Source of the DNA: Tetrahymena thermophila SB210
Taxonomy: Eukaryota; Ciliophora; Oligohymenophorea; Hymenostomatida; Tetrahymenidae
DNA length: 64,000 nucleotides
NCBI RefSeq assembly: GCF_000189635.1
Contig: NW_002476379.1
Span: forward strand, 186,001-250,000
Reading direction: 5' to 3'
Shown: piece after piece, positions 35,893 through 48,792 of the stretch
Position numbering within the stretch: the stretch's first letter is position 1
Layout: each line of letters begins with the position of its first letter
Position numbers and translations under genes: made by a program
Notes under the pieces: generated by a model
The model's input: the letters and a program-made list of their open reading frames with translations, nothing else
The model's database searches: none
What the model was told of the DNA's origin: nothing

Positions 35893-36648
35893 ATGGCCTT
35901 AGTCAACATCTAAAACATCCAATTTCATAACAACCCTTGCCCTTTTTTGAGTCCCTTTAAACTTGACGTAACCTTCGAATGTATCAAACCTATACCTGAT
36001 GACATTGAATGGTAATTAATTTATATTGGTTCTGCTAAAGATGAGAAATACGATTAAGTCCTTGATAAATTCAGTATTGGGTCATTAGATTAAGGAGTGC
36101 TTTAATTTACCATTGAAACAAATCCACCTGATCACACTAAGATTCCAAACAAAGATGATTTACTTGGTGTAACTGCTATAATTCTAACTGTTTCATACCA
36201 CAATCAGGAGTTTTTCCGTGTTGGATACTATGTCTACAATCAATACAATGATCAGGAACTTATTATTAATGATCCTCCTTAAATTCTAATTGATAAGGTT
36301 GAGCGTAGTATCCTTGATAAATAGCCTCGTATCACTCATTTCAACATAAAATGGGGTACTGAGGATGAAAATAAAGAAACTGACCCTAATACTTTAGCTA
36401 TCCTCTAACAGTAATTAGCTTAAAATGGAACCATTCCTAATTAACTCATGCAAGAAATGCAATAAGTGAATAGCTAAATGCAATCTTTCTTACCTGATCC
36501 TTTTTCTAAGTCATCAGGAATACTCTAAGAGTTAACAACATAAGGATAGACTAACAGCACAAATAGTTTCATGTTTGGTTAAGGGCTAGACATACCTTAA
36601 AATAATGCATTCCAACCTACAAATGTATTCAGTTCTAATCCTTACTGA
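35893..36648 (+). CDS. ASF1: Histone H3-H4 chaperone ASF1
   Basis: ASF1 receives newly made H3-H4 dimers and hands them to CAF-1 or HIRA for nucleosome assembly. It is a single intronless frame of 251 residues. The start MALVNIQNIQFHNNPCPFLS and the following immunoglobulin-like core match the family closely: FKLDVTFECIKPIPDDIEWQ, YIGSAKDEKYDQVLD, and GVTAIILTVSYHNQEFFRVG, which is the H3-H4-binding strand region. YYVYNQYNDQEL and the strand that follows complete the ~155-residue conserved domain. The tail is Gln/Asn/Ser-rich instead of the acidic tail of yeast ASF1, as expected of ciliates. TGA is at 36646-36648. TAA/TAG codons inside the conserved core confirm the ciliate code. Confidence 0.97.
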
Positions 36649-37694
36649 AAATGGAGAACATTGTAAATAAAAATAAACACATAAATTCCTTTTCTTAATA
36701 CAAACAAATTTCTACATTAATAGCTATACTTAAAGGATAATTTAGCAACAAATATTATAAAATAAAAGTAATGAAATTTAAAACAATTACTCATAAATAA
36801 TATAAATGCATGAAAATTGATCACTGATCTTATACAATAAATAGTATAGGCACTTTGAGCAAAATTTTAAGATCTAATAGGTTGGTTGGTTTGTAAGTAA
36901 GAAAGTAGCCACATATTTTTGAAAATTATAAAAAAAATAAATAAAATTTAGTATTAATTAGCATGAATGACTGATTATCTTGATAGAGTTTTGAATTGCA
37001 TCAAAAAAAAACATTATGAGATAATAATTACATAAATAAAATAACAATCAATGCATCTTAAAATTATTCATCTTCAAATATATAAATAAATAAATCAATC
37101 AATCAATAAATAAAAAGCAAATTTAATATTTTGTTAATTCATTCATTTACTAAAATTATATATATAGATATATTTCTTTCATTCTTTATTTTTAAACTAA
37201 CTATTCATCTTTCATTTATTTTTCATATTTTTGTTTCATTTCTTGTTTTTTTTCAATTCAATATATTTTTTTAGCACTTTGAATTATATTTAAAAATCAA
37301 AGTCTTTTTTAAACTAAAGTAACTATTAAGAAAGTAATATTTCTAAAAATTTTAACTTTAAATACATAATCAAAAGACAAAACTATTCATATTAATGCAT
37401 TTAATAATTCAATAGAATTTGATTCAAATTTTCATTTCATACAATAAAAAAATGTAATTATAAATCGAAACGATAAAATTTATCACATATACAACAAAAA
37501 AATTAAATATTAAAACCTGTTAAATTGAACATCTTTATCAACTGATCACTAGTTAAAAATTGGGAAAAGATTTGATCCCAAATTTAACTTTTTAATTATA
37601 AAATCCTCCTTTAAACTGGGCACTTGTATATTTTGTGCAAAATTTTTGGTATGGTAGGTTCCCAGTTTAGACAGGTTTCACTTTATTTATTTTT
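36649..37694. other. Intergenic between convergent ASF1 and membrane-protein genes
   Basis: About 1 kb holding the 3' ends of two convergent genes. It contains A/T repeats (aataaataaatcaatcaatcaat near 37080-37110) and two hairpin-forming inverted repeats near 37560-37670. The single ggttggttggttt at 36881-36893 is not a telomere or a full chromosome-breakage sequence. Confidence 0.5.
37560..37669. repeat. Two adjacent hairpin-forming inverted repeats
   Basis: ttggga (37560-37565) faces tcccaa (37576-37581) across a 10-base loop. taaactggg (37612-37620) faces cccagttta (37661-37669) across a 40-base loop, inside which gcac and gtgc can also pair. The region is GC-richer than its surroundings and sits 26 bases from the stop of the minus-strand gene, so it would be in its 3' UTR or just beyond. 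A 3'-end or structured-RNA role is inference. Confidence 0.4.
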
Positions 37695-40600
37695 TCACTT
37701 TGTATTTTTTTTCTCATCTAATTTTACTTCTTTATCTAATTTTTAATGCTTAACTTTATTGTCAGATTATATTGTAATACCATATCCTCTAAGAGCAAAA
37801 AAACTTCCTATTGTACTGTCATAACCAACGATGATTAATATGAATACTACTATAGCATCAGCTATCAAGTCAATTAAGAATACAGCTTTTATTATATCTT
37901 ACCAAATATTAAATTAATCATCATCACATAATCCAATAAAGACGGAAATGCTTATTAAAGCTAGAACAGCCAAAACTAACCCAATCATTGTCACACCAAA
38001 CGAGTATTTAAATCCTTCTACTATTTTCCAGGTTGACCCTGTATTTTTTTCTTCATTTAAGTTATTGTTAAGACCAACAACTATCATATGATAGACACCT
38101 ATTATTATTATTTTGAAAATTTTAAACAAATATAAATAAGTTATGAAATACCTATAGTCCAATAAATGCAAACTGAAGTTGAAGATACAGTTATAATTGA
38201 AGTGAGTATCTATTGAGTTGAAGACTGCATATCAAAAGGTAGAATTTATACATAAATTGAAGAAAAAGCAAAATGAGATGCAATTATAGTAAGTGAAGTT
38301 ACTGCTCTAGTGTAATTATTTACAAACTAATTAGTTGGACCAACCAAAAAACTAATAATTGGGAAGTAGTATAAAAAATAAATTCTAGAATGGTCTTTCA
38401 TATTGATTTTTTCGTCCAAATATTTAGATTTAATTGCAGAATAACCTAAAAATGCTGCTCCTATACCTAATGATATAATAATCATTATATATAGACCATA
38501 ATAGTTTTTTAGTATCATTAACTCTTAAAATTTCTCTTGTTCTACAGAGAATGTTGTGTTAGCATCAGTAAATTTGTTGACCTCTTTATATACTCTCAGC
38601 TTTTCAGTAACATAAGAATCCTTAATTTAAATTAAAATTAACATTTTTTAATATGAAAAAAATTTTTATTGGAATAAAATTTTATTTTACAAAAGTAAAA
38701 TTATTTGAGAGGATAATATCATTGTAGACAGGTAGACTTTGTATATTTTACTTATTAATTTAAACTGTTATGTAAGATTTAATAGTGTAGCAAGAGCAAG
38801 CAATATGAGTTGAATTCTCTCTTTAAAAAAAGCAACTATTTGTTTCAAACTGATCTTTATTTTGATCATAATGGAGGCAACTTTTTTTTTTTTTTAAATA
38901 TTTAAAAATTAGTAAGAATTAAAATCTTTTAATAAATTACTTGTAGACTGGAAGCTTAGGATCAACATAATTTAAAGAAGGATAAGAAACCATTTTTGGA
39001 ATTATAATGGTAATGGGATTAGGATTGTTAATAATTGGTATAATTTACTAGCTTTAGGAAATAATAACTGTGAAAAAACCTGTTGCTAGAAGGAATTACT
39101 GAGATAATAGCTAGCTAGAATATGGCAGTGCAGAAGCGATATCAAATATTTCAGCAACAACTATCCTTAAATTGGAGAATGAGGTAATTGTTGACTAAGG
39201 CAAGTAAATAAAGTGACGATTTGACTAATATTCAATGACTGGAAAGTTGAATAAAGATTTCAATAAATCTATTCCCGTTCCAAATTCCTATCCAACATTT
39301 ACATTATTTTATGAAGGGTCTGTTTATTAAGAAGTTTATTCTTATAATTGTAAGTTTCTCATTAATAGAGATGATGAAAAACTAGCTGAATTTGAGGTGT
39401 TATAGTAGTTTTAATATTAATCCAATATTTGAGGAAACATAGAAGAAGTGATTACTCCAATTGAAGCATAGAAGTAGTATGGAGAAGCTACATTCAGCGG
39501 ACTATTTTAACTTGTAATAATAGTTATGATAGATAAATCTTTAATATTAGTTAGTAATTATAAGAACGTTGATTTATCAGGAAGTTGTGTACTGTTGTAA
39601 TTTATAATTATAGGATTTAAATTTTCAAATATTTAGATAAAACAGTAAGATAGTGTTTTACTACTGAGAAAGCTTACATTACCATTATTTGTTATTACTG
39701 TTGTTAATTTTTAACTAAAATACTTTGATAAAATTTAAAAGTATACAGGATAAATTGCCTTATCTAACATGTCTCTAAAGAAAGAAATATCCATTAAAAT
39801 ATTTACAAGACCATCATTACTTATGTTAGAAGCCATGTTTTGGTAAATCAACGAAAGAGCACCTTCTAAATATTAAGACAATTACTAACTTCTTTTGACA
39901 TCTATTTGGCATTTAGGTCCAGTGAAAGCAGAAGGACAGCTACAAAATATAGAGTTTGGGACACATTTACCTGAATTCATGCATAAATTTAGTGAGCAAC
40001 TAATATCACTATTAATCACTTAAAAGAAAGATTTTTGTAAATATATTTATTATTGAGACTACGAATAAGCATTTTAAAGGTAATTATATAAGACCTCTTT
40101 CAAAGTTCTTATATCTTAAATGAAGGTAGATAGCTAGGTTAATTGATTTGTATTAGCTATCATAGAGGCTACAAGAGTATCGAACTTAGTAAGATCTGAA
40201 TTAATATCAGTAGTATTGTATGTAAAAGCTGAACCTTTTAAAAATTGCACTTGAGAACTTGTTTAGTAGAAAACATACTAATTAAAAACATTCACAACAA
40301 CATTAATTGATTATTATTATCTCACTTAATAAGTAGTTAAATTTAGCTATTTCGAATTCGTTGTTATAAAAACAACAAAAAAATTGTCTAATGATAACAA
40401 ATCTTGATTAGTAGCTGTCATATTATTTATACGTTCTAATTTTTCAAAAAAAATTTTAAAATATTTTAATTTTTATTGTTGATTTGTGTTAAATAAATTA
40501 AAGTAAATTAATTATGTCTTATTTGCTATTATTAATTATTAGCCTTATTTTTATTTTTAAAATGTTTTGGATTAATTAAGTTTATTTTAATTAGCTTTCT

Positions 40601-43600
40601 TGAATGATTAAAGATGTTATTAAAAATGTTTTTAATTTCATTTTGTTTTAATGATTATATTTATAAAAAATTATTAAGAGTTTTTTACAAAAAGAGTAGG
40701 TGTTTGAGATAGGAGAGAGGATATAATCATAAAAAAGAGGTGAGGGATGAATGAAATTAAGCAATGTTAACTATATTTATGTTGTTCCACTAAAAATGTT
40801 AGAAGAAGGCTAACAATTCACAGTTCCAGGAGTCAGCATGAGTTACGTATTTAAGCTAATCGTTTGTGTTGCAGATCCTTTAGAGTTCGCGATGGTAAAT
40901 TAGATTTAGTATAGAGATAAAGGAGATATATTTGAAAGAGGGATGTATAAGTTAGTAATATTATTTAAAATTAAATTTTGTAAAAATTTAGACCCTAAAT
41001 CTGATGTTGGAGAAGGACTAATTAATGACCATACCATAGAAGTAATTTAAATTGGTGATTAGATTTGTGTTACAATTGTAACGTCTTCCTTGAAAGTAAC
41101 CTATGCTGGATTTGTTAATATTGTTAACTGAGGAAGGAGATTTAAGACACATATGTTTGACTAAGAAACTTATACAGTTCCCACAGGGCATGAGCTGTAG
41201 CAATTTTCTTAGTAATAAAAAAACTGTTGGATACAAGAGACACAATTAATTTTGCATACCTTTAAGATAAAAAATAAAATATTTATAAAATTTTATGAAA
41301 AAAAGGTAAGAATTACTTTGCAGTATTAGTTTTATGTTTGTGAATCAATGTATAGAATAAATCCATTTAAGCAAGTTCCTCCATAAACACATTAATTTAC
41401 GGTCTCATGAAAAATATATCCTGTTTTGCATTAAGTACAATTTGAACTTGATTAAGAGCAGCTTAAACACCCTTAATCGCATGACTGACAATAATAGCTT
41501 GAAATATCAGGTGCTTGCTAATTGCTAGCAATAAATACTTGAAAAGTTCCATTTGGGCAAACTTAAACACAAGTATTATCGAGTTAATTAAGAATATAGT
41601 TTTACAGGCACTAAGTACACACTTATGAATTACTATTCAAGCTCTAGTTAACACAGTATCCGCAATTAGATGGGCATTAAATGCAAACTCCTTTTATACT
41701 TCTATATCCTTAAGGACAAAAAGTTTGGCATTAAGAATTATACTTCACATATCCGCTATTACATAAAATGCAATTAGAACTAAATGGACCATTGCAAGTT
41801 AAACATTTGCTATTGCATTAAGAGCAAATAATGCCATTTTAATTTGACTTTTTTTAAATAAAATTTTAATAAAACAAATTTGAAAAAATAATTTATTAAT
41901 ACAATGCTCTGGTAATAACCTGCAGCACATGATGTACAATCTGAATTTTAAGGTCCATTGCAATTAAAACAGACTTAATTACAGCTTTAGCATTAATTAT
42001 TAGATGTATTCAAAAAAAATCCATCTGGACAACTTTAAACACAGACAGAATCACCTAGCTTATAGTATCCTTATGCACATTAAATGCAACTATCGAAGCC
42101 AGGTCCAGAGCATTAAAGACATGATATGTCACAAATAGAACATTAAGTTTAATTTGTTAAGTAGAATCCGTTTGGTTGGCAAGAAAAACACTAATTCGAA
42201 TTTGGCCCAAAACAACTACTACAACTGTAGAAGCATGGTAGACATCTATTTTAAACAGAATCTACATATTGATTACTAGCACATTAACTTACGCATTATG
42301 TATTAGATAGTACTAATTTCTTTGTTTAATCACAAGAAGTACATATTTTCGGGGAATTCATGCATGTGTTGCATGAAGAATCACATACTTATTTTATTTT
42401 TAATTTAAAATTAATTATTCAAATAAAAATGAATTATTTACCTTAACAAGCTCCTTAATTAATAAAATATCCTGCCATACAAGTTATGCATTATAAATTA
42501 CTGCATTATAAGCAAGCAGGATCAGTGCAAGGTAGACAAACAGAAATACCATTGACTTATGTAGGATAAGTTCGACTAGGACATGCCAAATAGCAATAAT
42601 TTGAATATAAGAAATAGTTGTTATTACATTAGCTGCAATTTGTTTTAGAAGAGCATGAATAGCAGCCAGGATCACAAACTATATTAATTATTAATTAATT
42701 AAAACTAAATTTTTGAGGTTCATAAAAATTATAAATTATACTTTGGCAAATATTATTTGCAGGATTCAAGTAATAACCACTTATGCAGGTTAGACAATCA
42801 GTAGCCAAAGGTCCTTAGCATGTTACACAGGTTGGATGGCAAGCAACACATACATTTTAAGAACTATCTGGAAAGCCTGATAAGCATGCATTTTAGCATG
42901 AGTTGTTTTACAAATAGAACCCACTTGCACAAGAAGTGCAAATACCTATTTAAGAGCATTATAAGCATTTTGAAAGGCATTAATTACAAACTCTTCCTCC
43001 ACTATTATAGTATCCTTAGATGCAAGTCTGACAATTAGAAACTGTTATAGAACATGTTTAGCAACCTGATTAGCAACTTTTACATGTATAATCAGTCTCA
43101 TCAGATAAATAATAACTACCACAATCATCAACACAAAGTTATTAATTTAAATTTGGCAAAATTTTCATAAACCTTAAAGGCTTACATGCAGTACAATAAT
43201 ATCTACTTGTGCAAGACAAACAAAATTAACTACAAGCTATGCACATTCCTTTTTAAATAGCTTATGAGTTATTTGTAATCTGAAAAGCCTAAAAGAAAAA
43301 TCCTTATTCACAAGAGTAACATTCTAGTAAGGTAGGTCCATAGCATGTTTAGCAACCATCAATACAAGCTTTTATAATTTGAAATTAAATTTTTATATTA
43401 AAAAATAAATTTATTTATTTACTTTAGCAAATATTTTGGCTATTTCCAAAAGTTCCATCAGGACAAGTAAGTGAACAGTTATTATTACCATCAAGGTAAT
43501 AATTTTAATAACAAGAGGTACATACTGTGCTGCTTTGACAGGAAGAACATTATGGAGGACAAGGTAAGCAATTACTATCTTAAAGATAATAACCATTTAT

Positions 43601-46192
43601 GCATGAGCTACAAGTATTTGAGGAAGTGCATGTTTTACACTTTCCTTAACAAGCTATTATCAATTAATTAAAAAATAAATTTTATTTTAAATATAGGTAA
43701 TATTAATTGCATACCTTAACAAACACTAGTTTAAAAATTTGGAAAATATCCTACCAAAGCTGTACAATCAGATTGAGATAAGCAAGCAGAATTATACAGG
43801 TATTTATTTTGAATACATGCAAAACATTACTAATTAGTAGGTCCAAAGCATTTGGTGCAAGTCGGATCGCAACCTATTTGGATGAAATCAGAATAATATA
43901 AAAGCATTAATTTATAATAGTAATTTTACTTTAACATTGATTATTAGATAAATAGAATTTATCATTGCATTAAGTGCAAGAAGTAAGAGATGAACAAAGA
44001 TAACAGTTTGGAATTGAGCAATCTATATTATTTAAATGGTTAATATTTATTAATATCTTAATTTATTACTTTGGCATTAGTTTTAAACATTTGCGAATTA
44101 TCCATTTGGGCATGAACTAATACAAGAATTATTTGAATCTAAGTAATAGCCATTTATGCATGATTAGCATGTTGACATATCAGTACATTGACTACATGTT
44201 TAACTGCATGCTATTATATTATTATTTAGTATTTCATTTTATTTTAAATTAACTTTACGTTAGCAAGTATTACTGCTCAAGTAGAATCCTGATTTACATG
44301 AGAGACATTAATCAAAAGATGGTCCTGTGCAGCTTAAACAAGATGCATTGCATTCTTTTAATTAAATAAATAATCTATAAATATAAATTGATCTATTAAT
44401 TTACTCTCGCATTTAAAATTGGCTTAGTCGCTAATGTAAAAACCATCTGGGCATTTCTTAAAGCATGTTTATTGATATTAGTAATATCCATTTAAACATT
44501 AAGGGCAAGAATCATTTCCTGCTGAAAAACATGTTAAACAAGCTTAATTACATTGCTAGCATTACATAAATTCATTTGAAAAATAATAGCCTGAAGGGCA
44601 TGTAGTATAAATGCAAGTATTTGAATCCATGCTTGAGAGATTTAAATATCCGCTTGAACAAACCTGACAAGAAGTACCTTATGAACCTAAGAATAATACA
44701 TCGCATTAATTTTAGATTTTACAAGTATTTTTAAACTCATCAGTGTTGCTAATTAAAGATCCACCTTAACCAATTAAAATTTTTGAAATGTAACCATAAA
44801 TTCCATAATTTGTACTTTAACTATTATATTGGGAAGGTACATATCCAAAGTAAATGGAATATGTAGTTGATTGAACACTTAAAGGATAAGCAAGCTATAC
44901 TAATTATTTATAAGCACTTTAACTATATTACTACCTAATACTTACCATAATCTAAGATTAGAATTTTTATGTGCTATCTACTTAAATACTAGCCCATGTA
45001 AGAGATAAGTAATACCATTAATTAGTAAACAGATTATTAGAATATAGTAAGTATTATTTATCTATCATTTTTATTTTTAGAGAATTCTAAATCATGACAA
45101 AGGATATGCTTTCAGGATTTTACAAACCCTCTGAAACAATGTAAAATATATTATTATCATCTTAGGTAAGATTTGTTAATCTAAAATAAAATCCTAAGAA
45201 GAAAGGGTCTGTTAAAATTACATTTTAGATTTAAAAAGTTGAGTAGTATCTCATGAATTATCCATTACTTAATGTTATATTTTAGTTTATCAATTAAATG
45301 CCTTAATATGCTTTAGAATAAGTTGCACTATTTAATTGACCATCAATAGTTGGGTATATAGGATACATTCTCTGTTAAACATCTTCTTTAAGTAAACTTC
45401 TTTCATACACTTAATCCAATTTAAAACTATACAGATAACCTTAAAAATCTTAAAACATGAAGCTCTGTGCATTCTGGTACCCACTTGAAGCAAAATTAGC
45501 CCCATTGATAAACTATAGATTTTTGTAATTTGCTGCGCTTATACTTAGAGTAATTTATCCAGAACTTTATAGAGTTAATTAACTAGCTAAATTGAATTTA
45601 TTATAGTAATCTCTCTAAATTTAAGGTTAAGAGAAATAAACAGTTAATTATTATCCATTTTAGTCAATTTAAGTCAAAAAAAAAAACCACAAACTATTTT
45701 ATTGATAAATATTCTAAATATTTTTTCCACTGATCGTTAAAATTTAATTTGAATAGTTAAAATCAAGACTCAAAACGGGATCGTTGACACTTTATTATTT
45801 TAAATATGATTTTGTTTACAAATATTATAAAGATATTGTTTAATATCTTACCTATCTTTGATTTTATAAATATTATATGAAGTTTGTTAGGTTGAACTTA
45901 CCCATCCATACAGCATGAACATTTATGTTGCTTTTGATTATAATTTAAAATTATTGAAAATTTTGTTGATTCGATTTAGTTACAGGAAGAAAGATTTAAA
46001 CTCTATGAATTTGTGTCAGTTTTTAGATTTTGAGGTTAACAACTATTTTAGCAGTAAATAAAACCTATTTTATAAATAAATATTACTTAATAAAAATATT
46101 TTGATGATAAAATAATTACAAATTGCACTAAAATATAAAGCAAAAATGTTTAATAAATTTGTAGAAGTTTTATCCTTTATGAAGATTTTCAT
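37695..46192 (-). CDS. Large secreted-ectodomain membrane protein: LamG-like, cysteine-rich repeats, C-terminal multi-pass region
   Basis: The start ATG is at 46190-46192. MKIFIKDKTSTNLLNIFALY plus FSAICFIYCQ forms a signal peptide that is whole only after removing an intron at about 46075-46127. A concanavalin/laminin-G-like domain follows (45640-44960; FFLGFYFRLTNLTQDDNNIF, then WYYLSLTWASI). From about 44700 to 41300 come many furin/growth-factor-receptor-type repeats with CxxC spaced by about 10-15 residues and GYY/GFY turns, split by numerous short introns. The next 2 kb (41250-39000) is Ser/Asn/Ile-rich beta-type ectodomain recalling REJ regions (QIQFTIANSKGSATQTISLN). The C-terminus has several membrane helices: YYGLYIMIIISLGIGAAFLG near 38460-38500, VTMIGLVLAVLALISISVFI near 37945-38005, and IVVFILIIVG. 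TGA is at 37695-37697. A surface receptor or adhesin is likely; ligand unknown. Joining into one gene rests on continuous frames and was not fully spliced by hand. Confidence 0.75.
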
Positions 46193-47151
46193 TTTAATTA
46201 GTCTAAATCTTTTTTTATCAATGATTTTTAGTTTAATAAAAACTGAATAATTAATGTTGATTATTTAGAATAATAAATAAACTTCTTAAAGTATTAACTA
46301 AGATAGAAATTTATTTAAATATTTAATTCATCACAGAATTATTATTTTAAAACGAATTAACATTTATTTACTTATTTATATAAATTTGAAATTTTTATAA
46401 TAAAATAAATTTATTGAAAAAAATAAAAATTTTGTTATTTTTTAAACGAATTAATAAAAATAAATGTTTTATTTAAATAAATGAATACCCTAAATTTTTT
46501 AAAAAAGACTTTCTTTTTTTAAATATTTTTTAGTTTTATAAATTAATTTTAAAATGAATGATTTTAAATGCATCAACTTATTCTTTTTGTCAATATTTAT
46601 TTCTTTTTATTAATTTGTAATTTATAAAAAATTCGTAAAATCACTAACTTTATATGGAGCTATTCTCTTTCATTTTTTTATGTTCCTATTTGATCAAAAG
46701 TGAATTTATTTTTTTATTCATATAACCTTTATTCTATAAGAATAAATTTTTTTGGATCTATTAATCTACAGAAAATTTGATTTTTAGTTTTTGAGAAAAG
46801 ATTTATATATTTTTTTTGGCTCGTTTTAACTTCATTTTATATTCAAATTTTAATTATTATTTACAGTAAATTTTGCATTAGTATTTCAATAAAATGGATT
46901 GCTTCGTTAATTTAACCTAATATAATAATTTAATATAAAAGAAATATTTCAATAAAACTCTTATAAATAATAAAATCATGACATAATAATGTAAAATGGT
47001 TGGTAAACCTAATTAGAATCTAGTATTTGCTTTTAATTTAAACCTCAAAAAATTTTCTTTTATATATTTCACAATCATTTATTTGAAATCCATAAATATT
47101 AAACATCTATCAAAACTAAGTCTTAACTAATTACCGATTAGCTGAAAGAAG
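46193..47151. other. Intergenic divergent promoter region
   Basis: About 960 bases of AT-rich DNA between the divergent membrane-protein and papain-like genes. It contains homopolymer runs only; nothing specific is seen. Confidence 0.6.
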
Positions 47152-47985
47152 ATGAAAAATAACTATTTCTGGATAGCCATTTCTCTTTTGCTAGCAGGAA
47201 CTTTGCTTTTAATTTATTCTTTGCTAATTCCTAATGATGTAACTTCTATAGATTGGAATTAATTTGGTGTTATAACAGCTGTCAAAGATTAACAAGCAAC
47301 CCGTTGTCCTAATGTTTCTTGGGCTTTTGCATCTGTAGCATCTATTGAAGGTTTAATGGGAATAAAAGAGATCGTAGCACTGTCTAATACAAATCATTAA
47401 TCCTTGCTAGAAAAACCAAGAACAGAATACTTAAAAGTTTTGAAAAGGTACTCATAAAATTACTCATAAGACAATTTATCTGAATAACAAATTCTAGATT
47501 GCACTCCAAAATAGGATAATTGTTTTGGAGGAAGTTTGGTTGATGCTTACTAATTTGCATTAGATTATGGAATTGTTGACTATTCACTTGTATATTACGT
47601 TGCATAGAAATAAATTTGCCCTATCGATAATAAGTCTGAGTCTGTTTTCAACATCACTGGCTTTTCTGTTTAATCAGGTTGCGATAACTTAAAAAGGCTA
47701 ATTTTCTAATAACCTGTTGCTGTTAAAATAAATTATTCTAACTTAGAAGACTTTATATCATATGATATTGACAAGGATATAATCTCTACTAATTATTGTT
47801 CTAAGAAGAAAAGCTAAGATACAAAGTACCAATATGTCTTAGTTACTGCTTACGATGGAAAAACTTTCACAATTAAGAATTCCGAAGGAGTTAATTGGGG
47901 CTACTAAGGGTATGCTAAAATAGATGCAACTACAGATAATGCATGTAATATATGTGAAGAAATTTATTATCCTAGCTAAAATTGA
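47152..47985 (+). CDS. Papain-fold (C1A) protein with catalytic residues replaced
   Basis: Single-exon frame of 277 residues. Residues 5-25 (YFWIAISLLLAGTLLLIYSL) form a signal peptide or membrane anchor. The mature papain domain starts almost at once (TSIDWNQFGVITAVKDQ) with no inhibitory propeptide. The oxyanion Gln of KDQ is kept, but the active-site motif CGSCWAF is CPNVSWAFA, with Ser56 where the nucleophile Cys belongs and an altered spacing. The following VASIEG, SEQQILDCTPKQDNCFGGS and a DYGIVDYSLVYYV strand are clear C1A features. The catalytic-His segment (DHAVxxVGYG in papains) reads QYVLVTAYDG, so His is missing. The Asn is present in IKNSEGVNWGYQGYAKI, but the normal Trp after Ser is Glu. 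It is probably a non-proteolytic pseudoenzyme. Ser-for-Cys replacements are known in the C1A family (SERA, silicatein), but those keep His. Confidence 0.9.
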
Positions 47986-48792
47986 AAGCTATTAAATAGG
48001 CTTAAAAAATATAAATCTCCTTAAAATAATATAAAATAAATTTAATATAAGTGATTTAAAAAAAATGTATAATATATAAAATTTATAATAAAATTAATTA
48101 TAATAAATAAACAACTGATATTATATATCATTCTTTTAACCAATTTTAAATATACATTTTTTTTTCATTCTTGATTTCGAATATATCTCTTCAAACTTTT
48201 TCTGATCAGCTAACTCTACACTAACTACTTTTATTTTTAGATTCTAAATTTAACTAAATGATGATTTTTATAAAATTGAGTAAAAAAGTACAAAATTGTT
48301 ATTGAATTTAACAATAAATTTTTATATTTTTAAGATATTATTAATGATTGAAAATGTTTTGAAATTTTTGAAGGTTTAATTTAAGAAATTCCAGTAACAA
48401 AATTTAATTAAGACCTATTAAGTATAATTAAAATAAATATGTTTATAAATATTTAAAGAATTATGAACAGATATGATATACAAAAATTAAAAATAATTAT
48501 GATTAAGATCAGAAAGTGCTGTGTTTGTTCACTAATATTTTTATACAATTTATAAATAAATTTTAAAAAAAGGAGGTAAATATTCAAATAAAAATATGAT
48601 ATTTAAATATTTTTTATAAAAAATATTTTTTTTTAAGTGTTTTATTTGCATAAGTTTATTTAAGAAATATATTTTTTGTATAAAAGAATCTATTTAAATT
48701 ACTTCAAAAAGATAGAATTTTGTTGAGCAGTATTTTAATTTGATCAAAAACAATAATTTATTTATAAAAAATATATAAATTGGCAATACAAG
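47986..48792. other. Intergenic, nothing recognised
   Basis: About 800 bases between two same-strand genes, AT-rich throughout. It holds the 3' end of the papain-like gene and the promoter of the zinc-finger gene, without visible specific sites. Confidence 0.6.

Noticed and set aside
36881-36895. ggttggttggttt as a chromosome-breakage sequence
   Set aside because: The Tetrahymena consensus TAAACCAACCTCTTT is not complete on either strand, and such sites are removed during macronuclear development.
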